Notes under the pieces: model-generated
Seen by the model: only the letters and a program-made list of their open reading frames with translations
The model's database searches: none
What the model was told of the DNA's origin: nothing
Translations under genes and position numbers: made by a program
Shown here: positions 4,650-10,427 of the stretch, in pieces
Numbering within the stretch: the first letter of the stretch is position 1
Layout of the letters: each line of letters opens with the position of its first letter
Assembly: GCA_018060305.1 (NCBI GenBank)
Contig: JAGOWF010000083.1
Coordinates: 1 to 10,427 of the forward strand
Direction: 5' to 3'
Origin: Pyrinomonadaceae bacterium
Lineage (GTDB): Bacteria; Acidobacteriota; Blastocatellia; Pyrinomonadales; Pyrinomonadaceae
Length of the DNA stretch: 10,427 bases

Positions 4650-6833
4650 ATGAACAAGATCTTTCTAATACTGCTTCTATTATCAGCGCTTGCTGCAAAC
4701 AGTTTTGCCCAGTCGCAGGGCACGGTCACGGGTACCGTATATCTCGACAGCGAGAACACCGTGCTGCATCAGGTCTCGATACAGATCATTGAGCTAAAGC
4801 GAACGGCGCTGACCGACCAGAATGGCCATTACACATTTGCCGACGTGCCGCCGGGCCGGTACACGCTGGTTGCCCATCAGGAGGGATTCAACGACGCTCG
4901 ACAGACGGTAGTCGTCACGGCTGGTGCGACAGGGACGGCGGACATTCGGATGCAGCTTGCGGGGCTAAAGGAAAGTGTGACCGTAACGGCCAGCGGCAGC
5001 GAACAATCGACATTTGAATCCATCGAATCGGTCGCTACTCTTAATTCAAGCGAGATCGCGACCCGAGCCGCCGTCGGACTCGGCGACGTGCTCGATAACC
5101 AGGCAGGCGTCGCCAAGCGCACGGGCGGCGGCGGATCAAGCCGGCCCGTGATCCGCGGATTTGACGGCGACAGAGTGCTGGTCTCGACCGACGGTGTGCG
5201 TGTCGGCTCGCTCGGCGCACAGTCGGGCGATCATTCAGAGCCTGTCGATACGCTCTCGGTCGAGCGTATCGAGGTTGTCAAGGGGCCTGCGACGCTGCTC
5301 TATGGCAGCAACGCCATCGGTGGCGTGGTCAATGCCGTCAGCGGACACGACGAAGGTGCTCATCCGGGACTTCGCGGCTATTTTTCGGGCATCGCAGGCA
5401 CAAACAACTCGCAGGGTGCCGCCAGCGGCGGCCTCGAATACGGCACAGACCGCTGGATGTTTTGGGGCAATGCCAGCACGCAGCGGACAAGCGACTATAG
5501 GGCGGGCGGCGATTTTGGCACGGTCGAAAATACGTTTACACGAAGCGCGACCGGCAGCGGCGGGATCGCCGCATTCGGAAAAAAGGCATTTTTCAGCACA
5601 AATTACAGCTACTATCGCAACCGCTACGGCATCCCGCTGGATATCTTTGAGCCCGACCCTGAGGAGCGAAGCTTGCGGATGCATCGGCACAACATCAAAT
5701 TCGCCGGCGGGCTTACAGACCTCGACGCCTTTATAACGTCGGCAAAGTTCACCTTCGATATCAGCCGCTACCAGCACCAGGAACTCGCCGACGGCGAGGT
5801 CGGGACGACGTTTGATAATCGCGTTACGTCGTATCGCGGGATGTTTGAGCAGCAGAAAAAGGGCGTTCTGACAGGCCGTTTTGGATTTGACGGCTACCGG
5901 CGAAAATACCAGACAGTCGGCGACGAGGTGCTGATCGACGGCCCCGTCGTGCAGGACTCGTTCTCAGTCTTCGGCCTCGAAGAGTTGAAGTTCGAACGCG
6001 TCACGCTGCAATTCGGCAGCCGCGTTGAACATAATGCGTATGATCCGGCCAGCCCGTCGCTTATCGACAGGACATTCACGGGCTTTTCGGGGGCCGCGGG
6101 CGCAAGGTTTGATACATGGAAGGGCGGGGCCCTTGTCGCGAACTTTTCACACGGCTATCGCGCCCCTGCGCTCGAGGAACTCTACAATAACGGCCCGCAC
6201 GACGGGACACTGTCATTTGAGATCGGCAACGCGAATCTGCGGCCCGAGATCAGCAACGGCATCGACCTCTCTGTGCGGCACCAGACGCCGCGGTTTCGCG
6301 CCGAGGCGAACTATTACTATTACTCGTTCGACGATTTTGTTTTTCTCGCGCCGACCGGCATGACCGACCCTGCGAGCGGTTTTCCGATCGCCGAGTATCG
6401 ACAGGCCGACAGCCGCTTCACCGGCACAGAGTTGAGTGTCGATGCGGCGGCGAGTAAATTTGTCAATGTTTTCGCAGGTTTGGATTATGTGAACGCCCAA
6501 CTCGCCGATGGCAGGCCGCTGCCGCGCATTGCGCCGCTGCGAGGCCGCGTCGGTATCGATATTCACAGCACCAGCTTTACGATCCGGCCTGAATTTGTCG
6601 CCGTCGGCAGGCAGAGCCGAATATTCGACAACGAGACCCCGACCGCCGGCTACGCCACCGCCAACGTCACGGCCTCGTATGTGCTCTCACGCCGGCACTT
6701 CGCCCATATATTCTCGGTGAACGCCTATAACCTCAACAACAAGCTCTACTACAACCACATCTCGTTCATCAAAAACATCTCCCCCGAGATCGGCCGAGGC
6801 GTGAGGTTTACTTATACGGTGAGGTTCTTTTGA
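4650..6833 (+). CDS. ZnuD-like TonB-dependent outer-membrane receptor, putative metal uptake
   Basis: A 727-residue receptor. Start ATG 4650 is preceded by GGAGG with a 4-base gap. Residues 1-21 are a signal peptide (KIFLILLLLSALAANSFAQ). Residues 22-105 form a carboxypeptidase-regulatory-like beta domain (TDQNGHYTFADVPPGRYTLVA), followed by a TonB-box-like ESVTVTA at 108-114. The plug lies near 125-235, with RPVIRGFDGDRVLV and VERIEVVKGPATLLYGSNAI. The beta-barrel fills the rest and ends in FTYTVRFF, the terminal Phe expected for barrel assembly. Plug wording and the C-terminal NAYNLNNKLYYNHISFI...IGRGVRF resemble the zinc receptor ZnuD, but the long His-rich loop of neisserial ZnuD is absent; only scattered His (GHDEGAH, RMHRHN) are seen. 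Substrate is therefore inferred; heme or another metal complex is possible. Confidence 0.9.
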   Translation: MNKIFLILLLLSALAANSFAQSQGTVTGTVYLDSENTVLHQVSIQIIELKRTALTDQNGHYTFADVPPGRYTLVAHQEGFNDARQTVVVTAGATGTADIRMQLAGLKESVTVTASGSEQSTFESIESVATLNSSEIATRAAVGLGDVLDNQAGVAKRTGGGGSSRPVIRGFDGDRVLVSTDGVRVGSLGAQSGDHSEPVDTLSVERIEVVKGPATLLYGSNAIGGVVNAVSGHDEGAHPGLRGYFSGIAGTNNSQGAASGGLEYGTDRWMFWGNASTQRTSDYRAGGDFGTVENTFTRSATGSGGIAAFGKKAFFSTNYSYYRNRYGIPLDIFEPDPEERSLRMHRHNIKFAGGLTDLDAFITSAKFTFDISRYQHQELADGEVGTTFDNRVTSYRGMFEQQKKGVLTGRFGFDGYRRKYQTVGDEVLIDGPVVQDSFSVFGLEELKFERVTLQFGSRVEHNAYDPASPSLIDRTFTGFSGAAGARFDTWKGGALVANFSHGYRAPALEELYNNGPHDGTLSFEIGNANLRPEISNGIDLSVRHQTPRFRAEANYYYYSFDDFVFLAPTGMTDPASGFPIAEYRQADSRFTGTELSVDAAASKFVNVFAGLDYVNAQLADGRPLPRIAPLRGRVGIDIHSTSFTIRPEFVAVGRQSRIFDNETPTAGYATANVTASYVLSRRHFAHIFSVNAYNLNNKLYYNHISFIKNISPEIGRGVRFTYTVRFF

Positions 6834-6877
6834 TGAGATTGGCAACGGTAAGCATCGTCTTGCTTGCCGCGCCGTAA
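6833..6877 (+). pseudogene. 5' stub of a gene translationally coupled to the receptor
   Basis: The receptor stop and a new ATG overlap as TGATG. The following frame encodes MRLATVSIVLLAAP and then stops. This has the charge and hydrophobicity of the start of a signal peptide, cut before any mature protein. The sequence downstream is a restriction-modification module of different composition. I infer the remains of the next operon gene, broken by the event that brought in the module. A chance short frame is the alternative. Confidence 0.4.
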
Positions 6878-6924
6878 GGGTTTAAAGTAATTCAAGGAAC
6901 CGCCAGCTCTTGGCCTAGTGATCG

Positions 6925-7788
6925 ATGAGTAGCGAAATTAATAGTCGCCGGATCGTTGGAAATGCTGCGCGCCGCCGGCGCAAGATGATCGCGTTTGGCT
7001 GGTACGGCGGCAAATACTCACACCTTGATTTTATTCTCCCTAATTTGCCTAACGGTGAAACGCATTTTTGTGATGTTTTTGGAGGTTCTGCGGCAGTAAT
7101 TATTAATCGGACACCTGCACCGCTCGAAACTTACAATGACCTTGATTCAGATCTCATCAATTTCTTTACCGTCCTTCGAGATAGTGGCGACGAATTGATA
7201 CGGGCAATTGGCCTGACACCGTTCTCCCGTGAAGAATTGGTAAAGGCTTGTATCCCGGACCCAAGTCTGGACGCAGTCGAACAGGCGCGACGATTTTATG
7301 TTCGGGCGCGACAGACCCGAACAGGTCTCGCCCAAACGAGTAGCGAAGGACGTTGGGCCCATTGTGTTCTAACATCAAGGGCCGGGATGGCCGGCGCGGT
7401 ATCACGATGGCTTGGAGCGGTCGACGCTCTTCCTTCAATCGTTCAACGCCTTCAACGAATCCAGATAGAGAATGCTCCTGCCATCGAGGTTATTAAGCGT
7501 TATGACTCACCTGAGACGCTGTTCTACCTCGACCCCCCATATGTGCATGAGAGTCGCGGCGACAGTAAGGCGTATGGGAACGAAATGACCGATTGGGACC
7601 ATATAGAACTTGCCGAAGTGCTGCGACACATTAAAGGTCGTGCGGTGATCTCGGGCTATCGAACCGCACTCTACGACGAGTTATTTTCGGATTGGTATCG
7701 CGTAGATGCTCCGGAAAAGCTTTGCAATTCGTCTAAAGGCTTCCGCCAAGAGTCGCTTTGGCTTAACGTGGATCCAAATAAAGGCTAA
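6925..7788 (+). CDS. DNA adenine-N6 methyltransferase, D12 class (modification enzyme of a type II pair)
   Basis: Transfers methyl from S-adenosylmethionine to the N6 of adenine in a short DNA site, protecting it from the partner nuclease. Class motifs (287-residue numbering) are FGWYGGK near residue 24 (motif X), DVFGGSAAV near 49 (motif I, SAM binding) and DPPY near 197 (motif IV, catalytic). The segments FYVRARQTRTGLAQT and SRAGMAGAVSRWLG are typical of stand-alone D12 enzymes paired with type II nucleases. Start is uncertain: ATG 6925 gives a basic 20-residue extension, and ATG 6985 would begin MIAFGWYGG, closer to family N-termini I recall; neither has a clear ribosome-binding site. The endonuclease gene starts 7 bases after the stop codon. 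Base composition looks more A+T-rich than flanking genes, suggesting transfer. The recognition site cannot be read from sequence. Confidence 0.9.
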   Translation: MSSEINSRRIVGNAARRRRKMIAFGWYGGKYSHLDFILPNLPNGETHFCDVFGGSAAVIINRTPAPLETYNDLDSDLINFFTVLRDSGDELIRAIGLTPFSREELVKACIPDPSLDAVEQARRFYVRARQTRTGLAQTSSEGRWAHCVLTSRAGMAGAVSRWLGAVDALPSIVQRLQRIQIENAPAIEVIKRYDSPETLFYLDPPYVHESRGDSKAYGNEMTDWDHIELAEVLRHIKGRAVISGYRTALYDELFSDWYRVDAPEKLCNSSKGFRQESLWLNVDPNKG

Positions 7789-7795
7789 AAGACTA

Positions 7796-8878
7796 ATGGT
7801 AAAGAAGGCCGTGTCTCCCAATACTGAGACAGCCCAAAAAACTCTGAGCGAGTTGTGGGCATCGGTATTAATTGAGGCGGACGATCCTATCGATCCGCAG
7901 ATTGACTCGCTTGTGAATAGTGATTCGGTCTCAATAAGGTTCTGCCTGCCTACCCAACTCCTCGGAAAACTGGTGGACCCGAAGTTAGATTGTCTATGCC
8001 TTCAGAAAGGGACTGGCGATTCAGAATCCACATGGGACCCCCGAGGTTTTGCGGCGAAGGTCATCGTGCCGTGGGTAATGGCGAATCAAGCCGTATTGGG
8101 CACGAGTTCCGATCCGTACGTAAGTAAACCGCTGCGAAAGCCCAAAATTGAGGAATCACCGGGAAACGTCAAATCAAAGGCTGATTGGTCATTGCTTTAT
8201 CAGGTTCTGCATGAGGTCGAAAATCGACATAACCTTAAATTCACTCGCCAAAAGCTGATTCTTGTTCTGCGGAGCATTAAGAAAAAGCTTGCGGAGAGTG
8301 TCTTCGAGTATGCGATTCCCGAGCGTGTAGGACTGGATCAAACACGAAACTTGATACGACAGTTTCTGGATGAATCTAGCGGCGGTGATCGCGGCTTATC
8401 GGTCGCGGCCGCTCTTTTCCAGACCTTCGGTGAGTTTTTCGGTCTGTATTCAAATGTCCGCCGCTATGTCATTAACGCTTCTGACCAATCAACCGGTTCG
8501 GTGGCAGATATTGAATGCCTCGACAAAGACGGAGAACTGAGGCTTGCCATAGAAGTAAAGGAACGTAGTTTAACTCTAACCGACGTAAAAGGAGCCGTTC
8601 AAAAGGCACGTAAAGGTTCGATACAGGAATTTCTGTTCAACGCTCCTCGTGTAAATCCGAATGATAGCGATAGCGTAGCGGATCTCTTTTCACGTTCCTG
8701 GGCTTCCGGTACGAATCTCTATCAACTCTCCATTGATGAACTAATCAACGTAGGGCTTACTCTCACGGGAGAGGACGGAAGTAAGCACTTTCTGAATGGC
8801 GTCGGCAATCAGCTTAACGAGTACAATACCCAGCCGCGAAACCGACAACGTTGGAAAGAACTGCTGGAGCAGATTTGA
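7796..8878 (+). CDS. Type II restriction endonuclease, SacI-family-like
   Basis: A 360-residue protein that should cut DNA at the site protected by the upstream methyltransferase. Wording characteristic, as I recall it, of the SacI endonuclease family (Pfam RE_SacI) is seen in FCLPTQLLGKLVDPKLDCL, WDPRGFAAKVIVPW, SSDPYVSKPLR, ESSGGDRGLSVAAALFQTFG and GSVADIECLDKDG. A PD-(D/E)xK-type active site is visible as D238, then E253-V-K255 (ADIECL ... AIEVKE). Length is in the expected range, so the gene appears intact. Start ATG 7796 avoids a long overlap with the methyltransferase and has a modest AAAGG upstream. The two genes form one operon with a 7-base gap. SacI itself cuts GAGCTC, but shared family does not prove shared site. 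Confidence 0.8.
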   Translation: MVKKAVSPNTETAQKTLSELWASVLIEADDPIDPQIDSLVNSDSVSIRFCLPTQLLGKLVDPKLDCLCLQKGTGDSESTWDPRGFAAKVIVPWVMANQAVLGTSSDPYVSKPLRKPKIEESPGNVKSKADWSLLYQVLHEVENRHNLKFTRQKLILVLRSIKKKLAESVFEYAIPERVGLDQTRNLIRQFLDESSGGDRGLSVAAALFQTFGEFFGLYSNVRRYVINASDQSTGSVADIECLDKDGELRLAIEVKERSLTLTDVKGAVQKARKGSIQEFLFNAPRVNPNDSDSVADLFSRSWASGTNLYQLSIDELINVGLTLTGEDGSKHFLNGVGNQLNEYNTQPRNRQRWKELLEQI

Positions 8879-8882
8879 GCTT

Positions 8883-9548
8883 ATGAAAAGCGAAACATTG
8901 TCGTTTGTGACCGCTAACGGGCCGACCACGGCTTATGTTGCTGTGCCGGATGCGGGCGGGGATAGGGCCGTGCTTGTTATTCAGGAATGGTGGGGCCTGA
9001 ACGAGCATATCAAGGACATCGCGGGCCGTTGGGCGGACGAGGGATTTGTCGCCATTGCACCCGATCTGTATCGCGGCCGGATCGCGGCGGATGCGGGCGA
9101 GGCGTCTGAGATGATGCACGCCCTGGCTATCGAGGACGGGCTCGATACGATAGGCAACGCCATCGATGCCGCGCGGCTGAGCCTCGATATCTCGCATTTT
9201 GGCATTACCGGCTACTGCATGGGCGGCACGTTTGCCCTGCGTGCGGCGTGCGAGCTTGAGGGCATCAGCGCGGCCGTCGCGTTTTACGGCGACATCCCCG
9301 AAGACGACGTGCTGGAGCGGCTGACGGTGCCGACGATCTTTATCTCCGGCACACGCGACCAGTGGATCACGCCCGAAAAGGTCGCCGGATTAGTTGACGC
9401 CGCCGAGCGGTTTGAGCTGCCCGTCCGGTCGGTCAAATACGATGCGGACCACGCATTCTTTAACGACACGCGGCCCGAGGTATATGACGCGAACGCCGCC
9501 CGGGACGCGTGGGCGATAGCCGTTGCGTTCTTTAACGACAAGCTGTAA
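8883..9548 (+). CDS. Dienelactone hydrolase-family alpha/beta hydrolase
   Basis: A 221-residue cytoplasmic hydrolase with the Cys-Asp-His triad of the family: C112 in GYCMGG, D159 in SGTRDQWI and H190 in DADHAFFND. Glu35 in VIQEWWGLNEH matches the family's charge-relay Glu next to the nucleophile. Classical members open dienelactones in chlorocatechol breakdown, but most homologues outside such pathways have unknown ester or lactone substrates; no catechol genes are seen here, so the substrate is open. The ATG at 8883 is chosen because homology begins there and an upstream in-frame ATG at 8796 would overlap the nuclease gene. It starts 4 bases after the nuclease stop with only a weak ribosome-binding site, so it may be read through from the restriction-modification genes. 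Base composition is GC-rich like the receptor gene, unlike the nuclease. Confidence 0.92.
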   Translation: MKSETLSFVTANGPTTAYVAVPDAGGDRAVLVIQEWWGLNEHIKDIAGRWADEGFVAIAPDLYRGRIAADAGEASEMMHALAIEDGLDTIGNAIDAARLSLDISHFGITGYCMGGTFALRAACELEGISAAVAFYGDIPEDDVLERLTVPTIFISGTRDQWITPEKVAGLVDAAERFELPVRSVKYDADHAFFNDTRPEVYDANAARDAWAIAVAFFNDKL

Positions 9549-9555
9549 ACAACAA

Positions 9556-9582
9556 GGGCCGCGGACTTTTTGCCCACGGCCC
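9556..9582. terminator. Hairpin between convergent genes
   Basis: GGGCCG (9556-9561) pairs with CGGCCC (9577-9582), and after one mismatch two further G-C pairs extend the stem. It lies between the hydrolase and diguanylate cyclase stop codons. The minus-strand exit side reads TTGTTGTTT, a fair U-tract, so it probably ends the cyclase transcript; the plus-strand side is weaker. Confidence 0.55.
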
Positions 9583-9603
9583 GATCCGAAATTTCTTGTT
9601 TGG

Positions 9604-10427
9604 CTAACGCCGCTCGACGAGTGCCACCGGTTCGCCTAATCCCTCGAGATAAAAATCTGCGTCGTCAATGATATAACCCTTGCGAACCTGCTTTTGCTTA
9701 TACATCCCTTCATCCGCCTTTTGGATGGCCGATTCGAGATTGTTCAGGCCCTCAAAATCCTCAAATGCGTGTGAGACGCCGACATTGAACGAGCGATTGA
9801 CGCCTTCGATCCGAACGTCGGCGAGGAGCGTTTCGAGACGTTTCATCCGCCGGCTTGCCGATGCGGCATCAAGGCTGATCATGATGACAAAAAACTCATC
9901 ACCACCCCAGCGAAAGATCAGGTCTTCGGCCCGAATGACCTCGCGAATGGCCCTCACGACCGTGCGTATCACGATATCCCCGATCGCGTGGCCGTAAACG
10001 TCATTGACCGTCTTTAGATCGTCGATGTCAAAGAATCCGACACAGCCGGAAACAGGCTGGTCCTCGTTTCCACGGCGTTTTAGATAGCCGTGAAATGCGT
10101 GGCGATTAAGAGCCGTCGTCAGCGGATCGATGTGGGCGAGCTCTTCGAGCTTTTCGTGGGCCTTTTGCAGCTTCTCGTTCGCGACCTTTGCATCGGTGAG
10201 GACCTGTTCCAACAGCACTATCACCATCCCAAATCCGAGCAGGATCTGCAGGACAAGATCGATCACGGAATTATATTGCAGGTAATCGAACTCGATCACT
10301 ATATACTGACGAGCCGTGAAAACAACGAAATACTGCAGGAAATCGACAAAAAGCAACGCCAATGCGACGAGCATCACCCGCCAGCCAAAGGTGCGGATCT
10401 TCGCCCGCCAAAGCGAGGTGAACGCGA
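9604..10427 (-). CDS. Membrane-anchored GGDEF diguanylate cyclase, N-terminus beyond window
   Basis: Makes cyclic di-GMP from two GTP. Counting from the first possible start (GTG at 10377), 257 residues are seen: two hydrophobic segments (about 2-20 and 40-58), a charged coiled-coil linker (VANEKLQKAHEKLEELAH) and a GGDEF domain from DPLTTALNRHAF to the end. The active-site GGDEF is intact at 158-162, and an inhibitory site RAED sits at 149-152, the standard five residues before it, so product inhibition is expected. FFDIDDLKTVNDVYGH carries the usual metal- and GTP-binding pattern. The frame stays open for 16 more codons to the right edge (LWRAKIRTFGWR...), so the real start and further membrane segments probably lie outside. 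No EAL domain is seen. Confidence 0.93.
   Translation of the reverse strand, partial: AFTSLWRAKIRTFGWRVMLVALALLFVDFLQYFVVFTARQYIVIEFDYLQYNSVIDLVLQILLGFGMVIVLLEQVLTDAKVANEKLQKAHEKLEELAHIDPLTTALNRHAFHGYLKRRGNEDQPVSGCVGFFDIDDLKTVNDVYGHAIGDIVIRTVVRAIREVIRAEDLIFRWGGDEFFVIMISLDAASASRRMKRLETLLADVRIEGVNRSFNVGVSHAFEDFEGLNNLESAIQKADEGMYKQKQVRKGYIIDDADFYLEGLGEPVALVERR

Noticed and set aside
3861..4650. Cobalamin or other riboswitch upstream of the TonB receptor
   Set aside because: No GCCACTG B12-box or other riboswitch core could be found; the hairpins present look like simple terminators.
5235..5777. Minus-strand frame of 180 codons
   Set aside because: It is antisense to the plug and barrel of the receptor, whose reading frame is clearly the real one.
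2938..10143. Avoidance of GAGCTC as a sign of SacI-like restriction
   Set aside because: Two sites occur in about 10.4 kb, close to chance; the window is too short to test depletion.

Overview
The window looks like chromosomal DNA of a Gram-negative bacterium. An outer-membrane TonB-dependent receptor with an N-terminal carboxypeptidase-regulatory-like domain, intergenic spacers packed with hairpin repeats, and a conserved-hypothetical gene of a type I associate with Acidobacteriota make an acidobacterium (Blastocatellia-like) my best guess. This is inference: no rRNA or other marker gene is present.

Layout. Positions 1-683 (minus) hold the 5' part of a secreted protein gene that runs off the left edge. 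Positions 684-1235 are non-coding, with two strong stem-loops that look like opposed terminators. Positions 1236-2378 (minus) encode a LuxR-type HTH regulator. Positions 2379-4169 are mostly non-coding and repeat-rich: two composite clusters (2621-2813 and 3561-3860) share three hairpin modules in the same order, and a separate 41-bp inverted repeat (3387-3546) carries a compensatory base-pair change. One small conserved-hypothetical gene (2869-3285, minus) with a good sigma-70-type promoter lies between them.

Positions 4170-6833 (plus) hold a small exported protein gene, a terminator-like hairpin, and a ZnuD-like TonB-dependent receptor; together they suggest a metal-uptake locus. The receptor stop codon overlaps the ATG of a 14-codon signal-peptide-like stub that ends abruptly. 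Directly after it comes a type II restriction-modification pair: a D12-class adenine-N6 methyltransferase (6925-7788) and a SacI-family-like endonuclease (7796-8878). The pair looks more A+T-rich than its neighbours. I infer that it is an acquired module that interrupted the receptor operon.

Four bases after the endonuclease begins a dienelactone hydrolase-family gene (8883-9548). It converges on a membrane-anchored GGDEF diguanylate cyclase (minus, 9604 to the right edge, N-terminus cut). A hairpin separates the two.

The most interesting items are the composite three-hairpin repeat family, the covarying inverted repeat, the receptor-operon stub next to the restriction-modification module, and the SacI-like nuclease paired with an adenine methyltransferase.
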